From contig NWBO01000053.1 of assembly GCA_002633275.1 (NCBI GenBank), positions 52,003 through 116,002 of the forward strand: a DNA stretch of 64,000 nucleotides, given 5' to 3'. The notes under the pieces are model-generated. The model saw only the letters and a program-made list of their open reading frames with translations, had not been told where the DNA came from and ran no database searches. Position 1 is the stretch's first letter; each line of letters starts with the position of its first letter. Shown piece after piece: positions 25,240 through 33,541 of the stretch. Source of the DNA: Bacteroidales bacterium Phil12 (GTDB lineage Bacteria; Bacteroidota; Bacteroidia; Bacteroidales; P3). Position numbers and translations under genes: made by a program.

Positions 25240-26154
25240 TTATTTTATTTTGTAAATCGTTTTGAAGATAAACTCTATCGCATCAATGCTTCGCGGTGTT
25301 TGTGTATCCAAATCGTCTATGCCTATAACGTTATTGTTTTTTACGGCTTTAAGTTCGTTATATGGGTGTGTGCGTTTGAAAGTCTCCTTATCCTCACTGC
25401 GAACAAAGATATATTCAGGTTGATTTTTGAACAACTCCTCCTTGTTGAATGACCAGTTCTTGGCGTTCTTTGCAATGTTATCCGCTCCTGCCAAAGTGAA
25501 AATTTCATTGATATATGTGTCCTCCCCTGCCGAGAAATCGCCACCCGAACCAAAACCTATGACATAATAAACTTTTGGTTTATCACTCTTGGTCGTTTTC
25601 AATATTTGTTTGCAATTGTTTGAAACAACCTCCAATCGTTTTTTACAATCCGATATAAGGCTGTCGGCAATCGCTTCCTTAGACGTTATTTTACCCAAAA
25701 TAGTCATAACGGAATACATATCCTCTATTTTATTTCCTTCCTTAAAAGACAATACCGACAAAGAAGCATCTTCCAACATTTGTACCATTCGTTTGGTAAA
25801 AATCGACGAACATATAACTATATCAGGGTGCAATGAGATGATTTTCTCCACATCGGCATTATTAATACCGCCTACGGAAGTTATGTTTTTTATATCCTTC
25901 GGAAAATTACAGAAATCAGTTCTACATAAAAGACGGTCTTTACAACCCAAAGCACATAATATCTCCGTTACCTGCGGACTTACGCTCGCTATACGTTTGT
26001 AATCTTTGCTTAAATCCGTACCGGGCGTTAGGTAATAGTTATTTGAACCTATCTGCGGCTCGCTGCGTTTTTGTTTCTTATCGCAAGACACCGAGCAAAG
26101 GGTTACGCAAACAAATAAAATGGATAGTGATACTATTTTACTAAATATTAACAT
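25240..26154 (-). CDS. ABC importer substrate-binding lipoprotein, BtuF/FepB type
   Basis: A periplasmic-binding-protein-like lipoprotein of 304 residues from the ATG at 26154 (signal MLIFSKIVSLSILFVCVTLC, then lipobox SVSC). Motifs KRIASVSPQVTEILCALGC, GGINNADVEKIISLHPDIVI and KTDKPKVYYVIGFGSGGDFSAG fit the class III (helical-backbone) binding proteins for cobalamin, haem or siderophores. An in-frame ATG at 26202 would add 16 residues encoded partly by a copy of the 21-base repeat; the shorter form with an immediate signal peptide is preferred. Last gene of the importer operon; a TonB receptor lies divergently. Confidence 0.87.
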   Translation of the reverse strand: MLIFSKIVSLSILFVCVTLCSVSCDKKQKRSEPQIGSNNYYLTPGTDLSKDYKRIASVSPQVTEILCALGCKDRLLCRTDFCNFPKDIKNITSVGGINNADVEKIISLHPDIVICSSIFTKRMVQMLEDASLSVLSFKEGNKIEDMYSVMTILGKITSKEAIADSLISDCKKRLEVVSNNCKQILKTTKSDKPKVYYVIGFGSGGDFSAGEDTYINEIFTLAGADNIAKNAKNWSFNKEELFKNQPEYIFVRSEDKETFKRTHPYNELKAVKNNNVIGIDDLDTQTPRSIDAIEFIFKTIYKIK

Positions 26155-26159
26155 TGGTG

Positions 26160-26180
26160 AAATAGTGTTAAACACTAAAA
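26160..26180. repeat. 21-base repeat, single unit, locus 4
   Basis: AATAGTGTTAAACACTAAAA, a single near-consensus unit between the ATPase gene and the chosen start of the binding-protein gene. Confidence 0.6.
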
Positions 26181-26253
26181 ATTTTTTATGAGTGATTTTC
26201 ATAATGATTTAATGATTTAATGTTATAGTTGTTATTTTTTATTTATTTTTCTC

Positions 26254-27015
26254 TTATTCTGCGATGATTACATTATTATTTTCGACAATCTTGGCGTTTA
26301 TCTCAAAAAGGGATTTTATGTTTTCATTTGTTAAAACATTTTCTTGTTTGTCGAAAAACCTCATCTGTCCGTCTTTTAATGCAAGCACGTAATCGGAAAA
26401 CTTCTTTGCCAAAGACAAATCATGCAAAACGATAAGGATTGTCGAATTGTTTTCTTTCTGAATTTGTCTTAAAAGTTTCATTATTTCAATCTGATGCTTG
26501 GTATCCAAATTTGCCACAGGCTCGTCCAACATAATTATATCGGTTTGCGAACATAATGCCCGGGCGATAAACACTCGCTGCTTTTCGCCACCCGATAGGG
26601 AATTTATCAGCCGATTTCTTAAATGCCAAGTACCTGTTGCCGACATGGATTGTTTGCAAATCTCAAAATCTTCCGTCTTGTCGGAAGACAAAAGTGTTTG
26701 GTACGGCATACGACCCATAAGGACTATCTGCTCTACCGAAAAATCAAAATCCGTATCAACGGACTGAAAAACGATAGATATTTTTTGCGAACGCTCTTTT
26801 ATGGAATAATCTTTAACGGCTTTATTGTCTATTGCTATCTCCCCTTTTGTGGGCTTTATTATACCGCACAGAAGTTTTAGAAGTGTTGTCTTGCCGGAGC
26901 CATTCATACCTATTATTGAAGTTATACTGCCTTTTGGAATGGCAAAAGAAAGGTTTTTAAGAATTTCTTTATCCTTTATTCTGTAATGTATATTGTTTGC
27001 CGTGATGATATTCAT
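26254..27015 (-). CDS. ABC importer ATPase, FecE/BtuD type
   Basis: A 253-residue ATPase with Walker A GMNGSGKT (36-43), the Q-loop VFQSVDTDF, signature LSGGEKQR, Walker B IIMLDEP and the switch His in VLHDLSLA. It powers import of a metal chelate (iron siderophore, haem or cobalamin). It sits between the permease gene (19 bases upstream) and the binding-protein gene (about 100 bases downstream). Confidence 0.92.
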   Translation of the reverse strand: MNIITANNIHYRIKDKEILKNLSFAIPKGSITSIIGMNGSGKTTLLKLLCGIIKPTKGEIAIDNKAVKDYSIKERSQKISIVFQSVDTDFDFSVEQIVLMGRMPYQTLLSSDKTEDFEICKQSMSATGTWHLRNRLINSLSGGEKQRVFIARALCSQTDIIMLDEPVANLDTKHQIEIMKLLRQIQKENNSTILIVLHDLSLAKKFSDYVLALKDGQMRFFDKQENVLTNENIKSLFEINAKIVENNNVIIAE

Positions 27016-27033
27016 AACTCTTGTGGAAAAATA

Positions 27034-28008
27034 TTAAAAATGCAGTTTCTTCTTAGCGTTATACAACAAGTATATAAAGAACGGTGCTCCCACCAATGAG
27101 GTTATACTACCAATAGGCAACTCGCTTGAAGTTATAACATTCCTTGCAAGAATATCGGCACAAAGCATAAACATCGCACCTCCGAAAATTGAAAACGGTA
27201 TTATCCGCCTGTTGTCTGCCCCCACCAAAAGACGGACTATATGAGGAACAACCAAACCGACAAATCCTATAACACCGGTGCAACTAACAACGGCAGCGGT
27301 CATAAGAGTGCTTACAATCAATACGGATTTCTTTGTTTTTTCCACATCTATACCCAAAGAAGTTGCTTGCATATCTCCAAGCAATAAAGCATTCAACCGT
27401 TTGGCATATATCCACACGAAAGCAATTCCGATAAACGAAAAAACAAATGTCGTAACCACGTCCGAATATCTAACCCCCGACAGCGAGCCCATAGTCCAAA
27501 AATATATCTTGTGCATATCTTCTTTGTCGATAAACATAATGACGGAAACAATGGCTGAAATCAGAAAATTCATTGAAATACCTGCCAAAAGCAATGTGGT
27601 TGTGTGCATACGAGAACCTACTTGCGATAGTTTCATAATAACAAAGACCGTAAGCAATGCAACCGCAAACGAAGGTAATGTAACTCCCAAAAGCAATGAA
27701 TCCAATCCTAAGATAATGGCAAGTGATGCTCCAAGTGAAGCACCCGATGACACTCCGAGAATATATGGGTCGGAAAGAGGATTTTTGAACACCGCCTGAT
27801 AAGCACAACCACACACGGCAAGAGTACTACCTGCAATTATACACATCAATACTCTTGGAATACGGATTGAATACAAGATATATTTGTCGGCATCTGTCAT
27901 CGAACTTATATCCACCGAACCAAAACGAATACCCACAAAAGCAAGCAGCGATACCACTACTGCCAACAAGGTATAATATAAGAAATCTTTTGTTTTATGT
28001 TTTGTCAA
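27034..28008 (-). CDS. ABC importer permease, FecCD/BtuC type
   Basis: A 324-residue membrane protein with nine to ten hydrophobic segments and the FecCD motifs RIPRVLMCIIAGSTLAVCGCAYQAVFKNPLSDPYILGVSSGASLGA and CTGVIGFVGLVVPHIVRLLVG, listed here in parts of one conserved region. First gene of the minus-strand importer operon, with a -7 element at 28065-28072. The 50-base leader is too short for a cobalamin riboswitch. Confidence 0.92.
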   Translation of the reverse strand: MTKHKTKDFLYYTLLAVVVSLLAFVGIRFGSVDISSMTDADKYILYSIRIPRVLMCIIAGSTLAVCGCAYQAVFKNPLSDPYILGVSSGASLGASLAIILGLDSLLLGVTLPSFAVALLTVFVIMKLSQVGSRMHTTTLLLAGISMNFLISAIVSVIMFIDKEDMHKIYFWTMGSLSGVRYSDVVTTFVFSFIGIAFVWIYAKRLNALLLGDMQATSLGIDVEKTKKSVLIVSTLMTAAVVSCTGVIGFVGLVVPHIVRLLVGADNRRIIPFSIFGGAMFMLCADILARNVITSSELPIGSITSLVGAPFFIYLLYNAKKKLHF

Positions 28009-28064
28009 AGTTGTTAATTAATTTATCGGCTTATTGCCTTATTGTTGTTTGTTATTTCGGTCTG

Positions 28065-28072
28065 CAAAGGTA
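28065..28072 (-). promoter_or_regulatory. -7 element for the importer operon
   Basis: TACCTTTG on the minus strand, 57 bases before the permease start. Confidence 0.6.
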
Positions 28073-28258
28073 TAAAATAGTTTTCAAACAAAAACGGTTG
28101 TTATTTGAATTTTAACTCTTGCATATTTCAATCACAAGGTAAGAAAGAAAATAATTGTTTTATAAATCAACGTTATTTTAATGGCAATTAAAAAATAAAT
28201 TAAAACAAAAAGCGTTATTGCATTAATTATTGTTGCAAAGCAAAATAAACATTTTAGC

Positions 28259-28603
28259 GTGGGGAAAAATATTTTTAGAAATATAAGTGCCATAATCCTT
28301 TTGATAATCTTTGTGTCTATAACCGTTTTTACGGATTTTCACAGACACGAGATAGTCAAAGTGTATGACATTTGTGAAAAATGCGTCAATCACACCCCAC
28401 ACCCCGACCATATATCGCAGCAAGTAAGTTTTAGTAATATATGTGTATTGTGCCAATGGCTTACAAACACTTTTGAGATTACTGATTTTTTAATCTTTAC
28501 TGTATGCCTTACAATTTTGCAGACAGTTCGCCATTTGTATAAGCAAAGAGGCAAAAGCAATTTATTAGAAAAACTTACCAACAAAGCCCCACCCGTATTT
28601 TAA
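28259..28603 (+). CDS. Small Cys/His-rich membrane-anchored protein next to a TonB receptor
   Basis: A 114-residue protein from a GTG start (no ATG is available). It has an N-terminal hydrophobic segment (ISAIILLIIFVSITVF), then a cluster of possible metal ligands: HRHE, CEKC, HTPHPDH and CVLC over about 50 residues, and a second hydrophobic segment (DFLIFTVCLTILQTV). It lies 82 bases upstream of the TonB receptor on the same strand and is divergent from the metal-chelate importer. Metal sensing or handling is inferred; the family is not identified. Confidence 0.6.
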   Translation: MGKNIFRNISAIILLIIFVSITVFTDFHRHEIVKVYDICEKCVNHTPHPDHISQQVSFSNICVLCQWLTNTFEITDFLIFTVCLTILQTVRHLYKQRGKSNLLEKLTNKAPPVF

Positions 28604-28685
28604 GCCGTAAAAGAAAAAGATTGAATGATTTTTGTTCAATGCTTTGTTTATTAATTTTTAGTTTTGGTTTGAAATACAATAAATA

Positions 28686-30800
28686 ATGAAAAAATATATT
28701 TTGACCGCAATTATGTTTGTGGTCGTTTTAGGGGCAGACTATATCTACGCCCAAGAAAAAAAAGATACAATATTCTTTATTAGTTCAAAAGAAAGATATG
28801 ACAGTCTTATAGATTTGGAGCCTGTCGTAATATCGTCCAACCACATGGAAGTTTCACATAGAAAGTCGCCACAAAATGTAGGGGTTATTTCCTCAAAAAC
28901 AATAAATATGACACCAGCAGTAAATCTTTCGGGCATATTGTCTTTACAAAGCGGAGTGAGAGTAGAGAACATCTGTGCTTCCGACGGACTTATGCAGGCA
29001 AGAATAAACGGCTTGGATGGGCATTATAATATGATAATGATAGATTCTCGTCCCATATTGTCAAGTGTTAGCAGTCTTTACGGTTTGGAACAAATACCGG
29101 TATCGATGATTGAAAGGACGGAAGTGATGAAAGGCGGCGGCAGTGCGTTGTATGGGGCTTCGGCAGTAGGTGGCACTATAAACATTATAACCAAACGTCC
29201 TACCGAAAATATGGCAACAATCTCTCACAGCCTTACAAGTATTGGCATATCCGATGCTTTTGACAATGTTACTTCGTTTAACACCTATGTTGCAGGCAAA
29301 GAAAACAAAAGCGGCATTGCTTTATTCTTTAACAACCGACATAGAGACGGCTATTCTTATTTTGATGACGGCATAACGACTTTACCTAAATACGATATGC
29401 TTACCGCAGGCACGAAAATGTTTTTCAAAACGGGAGAATTTTCCAATCTTGATATTTCTTACAATCTATTGAAAGACGAAAGACGTGGCGGCAACAATCT
29501 TGACAAACCTGTTGAAAGAGCAAACATCGTTGAACAAAGCAAACACACTATGCACAACGCTACGGCAACATATCATTTCAACAGCGAGGATAATAAAATT
29601 CATGCCGACGTGTTTTCATCTTTGGCTTTCGTTGATAAAAACTCTTACACCGGAGGATTTACCGAACAAGAGCCAAGCCCCGATGCTTGGAAAAATCATG
29701 CTCACACAAAGGATTTGACTTTTAACGGCGGAGCGATGTTGAGATACAGATTTGACAAATTACTATTCCTGCCTGCTTATCTTACAATGGGTGCCGAGTA
29801 TGCAGGAGATTTTCTAAAAGATGAAGTTGTCGGCTACAATATAACCGAGAAACAAAACACACATACCGAAAGCCTTTATCTGCAAAATGAATGGGCGAAC
29901 GAAAACATAAATATCCTATTGGCTTTAAGAGCAGACAAACACAACTTGATAGATAACATCATACTCTCTCCTCGTTTCAATATCAAATACACCGTTGGCG
30001 GATTTGCCGATTTACGTTTCTCTTACAGTGAAGGCTTTCGCGCTCCCCAGGTGTTGGACGAAGATTTACATATATCGATGAGTAACGGAGAGCGTTATCG
30101 TATCCGCCTTGCAAAAGGATTGAAAGAAGAACGCAGCAGGTCATTGTCGTTGTCTTCCGACTTTTATTTCAAAATTAAGAACGTCGGTGTTAAATTTATG
30201 GCGGAAGGTTTCTATACTTTTTTAAGTGATGTCTTCGCACAACAACATACAAACGAAACGGATTTGCAAGGAAACAAAATCATTGAAAGATACAACGCCG
30301 ACGGAGCCAAGTATTACGGATTAAACTTCCAACTGCAAACAATTTATTCCAATATTCTATCCACCGATATGGGATTTACTTTCCAAAAAAGCCGATACAA
30401 CCAAGAAGAAGAATGGAGTGAAAACGCCCCTAAAACCAAAGAAATTCTCAGAACTCCCGATACCTACGGTTATTTCACAATAGGCTACACTCCTTTTAAG
30501 AACTTCAATATGGATTTCACCGGAACTTATACCGGCAGTATGCTTTGTCCTCATTTGCAATCAAGCGGAACTTCTTACGATATATTGAAAAAAACTCCTT
30601 CGTTCTTTGATGTCAATATCAAAATATCTTATACATTTTCTATCGCAAAAAGAACCGATATGACATTGAGTTGCGGAGTCATAAACATTTTTGACTCTTT
30701 CCAAAAGGATTTGGACAAAGGCTTTGAACGAGATTCCGAATATATTTACGGTCCTGCATTAAACAGAAGTTTGACTTTCTCTTGCCAGATGAGTTTTTAA
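28686..30800 (+). CDS. TonB-dependent outer-membrane receptor
   Basis: A 704-residue receptor: signal peptide (MKKYILTAIMFVVVLGADYIYAQ), plug domain (about 45-165, with SGILSLQSGVRVEN, MIERTEVMKGGGSALYGASAVGGTINIITKRP) and a C-terminal 22-strand barrel ending in LTFSCQMSF with a terminal Phe. The plug pattern resembles BtuB, haem and siderophore receptors rather than SusC proteins. The divergent ABC importer probably carries the same ligand across the inner membrane, and the TonB protein at 41838 could energise it. Confidence 0.92.
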   Translation: MKKYILTAIMFVVVLGADYIYAQEKKDTIFFISSKERYDSLIDLEPVVISSNHMEVSHRKSPQNVGVISSKTINMTPAVNLSGILSLQSGVRVENICASDGLMQARINGLDGHYNMIMIDSRPILSSVSSLYGLEQIPVSMIERTEVMKGGGSALYGASAVGGTINIITKRPTENMATISHSLTSIGISDAFDNVTSFNTYVAGKENKSGIALFFNNRHRDGYSYFDDGITTLPKYDMLTAGTKMFFKTGEFSNLDISYNLLKDERRGGNNLDKPVERANIVEQSKHTMHNATATYHFNSEDNKIHADVFSSLAFVDKNSYTGGFTEQEPSPDAWKNHAHTKDLTFNGGAMLRYRFDKLLFLPAYLTMGAEYAGDFLKDEVVGYNITEKQNTHTESLYLQNEWANENINILLALRADKHNLIDNIILSPRFNIKYTVGGFADLRFSYSEGFRAPQVLDEDLHISMSNGERYRIRLAKGLKEERSRSLSLSSDFYFKIKNVGVKFMAEGFYTFLSDVFAQQHTNETDLQGNKIIERYNADGAKYYGLNFQLQTIYSNILSTDMGFTFQKSRYNQEEEWSENAPKTKEILRTPDTYGYFTIGYTPFKNFNMDFTGTYTGSMLCPHLQSSGTSYDILKKTPSFFDVNIKISYTFSIAKRTDMTLSCGVINIFDSFQKDLDKGFERDSEYIYGPALNRSLTFSCQMSF

Positions 30801-30802
30801 TA

Positions 30803-30887
30803 AATCAGTGTCTCTGACTATTTGATTAGTTATAAACACTAATTTACTGATTACTCACATTATTTTACTACTCACTCACACTGATTT
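30803..30887. repeat. 21-base-period intergenic array, locus 5
   Basis: About four units of the CACTAATTTACTGATT flavour follow the receptor stop (TGATTAGTTATAAACACTA, TTACTGATTACTCACATTA, TTACTACTCACTCACACTG). Confidence 0.7.
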
Positions 30888-30927
30888 AATAACGTCCTTA
30901 ACTGATTTTCCGATTGAGGACGTTATT
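30888..30927. terminator. Stem-loop after the TonB receptor
   Basis: AATAACGTCCT (30888-30898) pairs with AGGACGTTATT (30917-30927), 11 bp. The following T-tract is weak, so termination efficiency is uncertain. Confidence 0.6.
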
Positions 30928-30961
30928 ATATGATTGATACGTGGGGCAATGGTGAATTATT

Positions 30962-30994
30962 TTTGCTTTGTTATGGTATAATTTTGTAATTTTG
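30962..30994 (+). promoter_or_regulatory. Promoter with tandem -7 elements for the U32 gene
   Basis: Two TAATTTTG copies lie eight bases apart (30979-30986 and 30987-30994). A TTTG at 30962-30965 is 21 bases from the second one, the better spaced. Confidence 0.65.
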
Positions 30995-31078
30995 CAAATT
31001 CAATATTTTTTAATACGGTTTGTTGTTCGGACAAATATAGATTGCAAAAAACTAAAAACGAACAAGCCTATAATACGA

Positions 31079-32347
31079 ATGAGTATGGACAATACGATGA
31101 AATTAGAGGATTTTGAAATAATGTCGCCCGTCGGCAGTTACGAATCATTAATGGCGGCAATAGAGGCAGGTGCAGACAGCGTTTATTTTGGCGTCGGACA
31201 ATTGAATATGCGTTCTCACAGTGCAAACAATTTTGATTTGAACGATTTGAAACAAATCTGTGATATTGCAAAACAACATAACATCAAAACATATCTTACC
31301 GTCAATACCGTCATATTTGATGAGGAAATAGAATATATGCATCAAGTTGTAGATTCTGCCAAAGCCAACGGAATAAGTGCAATAATCGCTTCCGATATGG
31401 CTGTTATCTCTTACGCCAACAGCATCGGTATGGAAATACATCTATCAACGCAATGCAATGTTACCAATTTTGAAGCTGTGAAGTATTATTCCAAATTTGC
31501 CGATGTTGTCGTTACCGCGAGAGAATTAAGTTTGGATAAAGTCAAAGCCATAACCCAAAGAATAAAGCAAGAAAACATTTTGGGCAGAAACGGAGACCTT
31601 ATGAGAATTGAATGCTTTGTTCATGGGGCGTTATGTATGGCTGTTTCGGGTAAGTGTTATATTTCTTTGGACAATGCAAATATGAGTGCCAACAGAGGTG
31701 CTTGCTTGCAGTTCTGTCGTCGCCCTTACAAGGTTACTGATATGGACGGAGGCACCGAACTAATGATTGACAACGAATATATACTATCTCCAAAGGATTT
31801 GAAAACGATAGATTTTTTGGATAAAATCATAGATGCGGGTGTAAGAGTTTTCAAGATAGAAGGTCGTGGTCGCTCGCCGGAGTATGTCAAAGTTGTTACA
31901 CGTTGCTATAAGGACGCCTTGAAATGTTATTTGGACGGAACGTTCGGTCAAGAAAAATTAGATAAGTGGAACACCGATTTACGCAAAGTATATAACCGTG
32001 ATTTTTGGGACGGATATTATTTGGGACAAAGAGTTGGTGAATGGAGCAACAGATATGGTTCGCAAGCAACGACAACAAAGATTTTCATAGGTACCGTAAC
32101 CAATTATTTCAAGAATATCAACGTGGCAGAAGTGCGACTTGAAACAGGCGAATTGGCATTGAACGATGATATTTATATAATCGGTCCGACAACGGGTGTT
32201 TATGAAGATACCATAAAAGAAATTCGCGTCGATTTGAAACCGGTCGAAAAAGCAGTCAAAGGCGAGATGTTTTCCATACCTACATCATCGGTTGTAAGAC
32301 GCAACGATAAACTATATAAGGTTATAGTCAAAGAACCGACAAAATAA
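31079..32347 (+). CDS. U32 family peptidase-like protein, TrhP/RlhA type
   Basis: A 422-residue protein. It has the U32 signature ECFVHGALCMAVSGKC at 178-193 with the paired Cys residues, N-terminal EIMSPVGSYESLMAAIEAGA and VYFGVG, and FKIEGRGRSPEYV. Members with known function (TrhP, RlhA) take part in prephenate-dependent hydroxylation of tRNA or rRNA bases rather than proteolysis; that function is inferred here. The longer open frame starting at 30968 overlaps the promoter, so the ATG at 31079 is chosen (31085 is also possible). Confidence 0.88.
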   Translation: MSMDNTMKLEDFEIMSPVGSYESLMAAIEAGADSVYFGVGQLNMRSHSANNFDLNDLKQICDIAKQHNIKTYLTVNTVIFDEEIEYMHQVVDSAKANGISAIIASDMAVISYANSIGMEIHLSTQCNVTNFEAVKYYSKFADVVVTARELSLDKVKAITQRIKQENILGRNGDLMRIECFVHGALCMAVSGKCYISLDNANMSANRGACLQFCRRPYKVTDMDGGTELMIDNEYILSPKDLKTIDFLDKIIDAGVRVFKIEGRGRSPEYVKVVTRCYKDALKCYLDGTFGQEKLDKWNTDLRKVYNRDFWDGYYLGQRVGEWSNRYGSQATTTKIFIGTVTNYFKNINVAEVRLETGELALNDDIYIIGPTTGVYEDTIKEIRVDLKPVEKAVKGEMFSIPTSSVVRRNDKLYKVIVKEPTK

Positions 32348-32364
32348 CAAAACACGTTAATAAA

Positions 32365-32463
32365 TTCTTGCAAGGCAAACGTAGATAAAGTTGAAATAAA
32401 AACGATTTGCCTTGCAAGAAACACGAAACAATTTGCGATAAAAACGATATGTGTTTTCGCAAA
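32365..32463. terminator. Two hairpins after the U32 gene
   Basis: TTCTTGCAAGGCAAA (32365-32379) pairs perfectly with TTTGCCTTGCAAGAA (32406-32420), 15 bp. A second smaller stem pairs TTTGCGA (about 32432) with TCGCAAA (about 32457). No long T-tract follows the first. Confidence 0.6.
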
Positions 32464-32527
32464 AATAGTGTTAAACATCAGTAAAATGAATAGTGAAACT
32501 AATTTTCTAATGTTAAACATCGGAAAA
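32464..32527. repeat. 21-base-period intergenic array, locus 6
   Basis: Three units (AATAGTGTTAAACATCAGT, AATGAATAGTGAAACTAAT, TTCTAATGTTAAACATCGG) between the U32 gene and the PHP phosphatase gene. Confidence 0.8.
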
Positions 32528-32571
32528 TCGATATATAGATTGTAAAAAGTGCGGTAAAAAACTATCAGACT

Positions 32572-33429
32572 ATGAAACTAAAAACAAATTATCATTCGCA
32601 TTCCAAGTTTTGCGACGGCAAAAGTTCTATGCAGGAAATGATAGAAAGTGCCATAAAGCGGGGATTTACACATTTCGGTGTATCTTCTCACGCTCCGTTT
32701 CCGTTTGAAAATGATTTTGCCATACAGGACGGGTGTTTTGAAGCGTATAAAAATGAATTTTTTAGGTTAAAGAATTTATATTCCAAGCAAATACATCTTT
32801 ATTTGGGTTTGGAAATGGATTATATCACCGATATAATAGAAGATACGGACACTCCTGCGAAAAATTATGGGCTTGAATATTATATCGGCAGCGTGCATCA
32901 GGTCAAAGAGCATAACGATAGCAATGATATGTGGTTTATTGACGGAAGCAAAGTGGAGACTTACGACAATGGATTGAGGGATTTGTTTGATATGGATATT
33001 AAACGTGCGGTGCATTGCTATTATCAGAGCCAAATAAATATGATTCGCAAAAACAATCCCGATGTTTTGGGACATTGCGACAAGATAATTATGCACAACA
33101 AAAACAGATATTTTACGCAAGATGAACAATGGTATAAGGACGAAGTTGTGGCGTTGTTCAATGAAGTTAAAAAAAAGAATATCGTCGTTGAAGTCAATAC
33201 TCGCGGCATATATCGAAAACGTGCCGAAGACTTTTACCCCTCTACTTATTGGTTAAAATATCTTGTAAGCCACAATGTGCCTTTGACAATCTCCACCGAC
33301 TGTCATAAAGAGGACGAAACAGATATGCTTTACGCTGATGCTGTCAATGTTTTGAAACAAATAGGATGCAAGAAGTTATATTACTTTGAAAGTACTTGGA
33401 AAGATGCTCCGATAGAGTGTTTTTGCTAA
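32572..33429 (+). CDS. PHP-domain phosphatase, histidinol-phosphatase type
   Basis: A 285-residue metal-dependent hydrolase of the PHP family. The N-terminal YHSHSKFCDGKSSMQEM carries His8 and His10; other metal ligands are in SSHAPF, GLEMDYI, GSVHQ, LGHCDKI, EVNTRG and STDCHKED. This is the layout of HisK/HisJ histidinol-phosphate phosphatases. No other his gene is near, so a different phosphate ester cannot be excluded. Confidence 0.85.
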   Translation: MKLKTNYHSHSKFCDGKSSMQEMIESAIKRGFTHFGVSSHAPFPFENDFAIQDGCFEAYKNEFFRLKNLYSKQIHLYLGLEMDYITDIIEDTDTPAKNYGLEYYIGSVHQVKEHNDSNDMWFIDGSKVETYDNGLRDLFDMDIKRAVHCYYQSQINMIRKNNPDVLGHCDKIIMHNKNRYFTQDEQWYKDEVVALFNEVKKKNIVVEVNTRGIYRKRAEDFYPSTYWLKYLVSHNVPLTISTDCHKEDETDMLYADAVNVLKQIGCKKLYYFESTWKDAPIECFC

Positions 33430-33491
33430 TGCTTATTTAATGAAAATGACGTTTTTTGCATATAAAAATGTTCTACAAACGTTTTTTATTG

Positions 33492-33499
33492 TAACTTTG
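33492..33499 (+). promoter_or_regulatory. -7 element for the carboxylase pair
   Basis: TAACTTTG, 43 bases before the ATG at 33542. Confidence 0.55.
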
Positions 33500-33541
33500 C
33501 AAGCCGAAAAACAAAATTTGTTGATTTAAATTTCAAAGATT

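Noticed and set aside
28009..28258. Possible cobalamin riboswitch between the importer operon and the TonB receptor side
   Set aside because: No B12-box-like or conserved stem pattern is visible and the leader of the importer operon is only about 50 bases.
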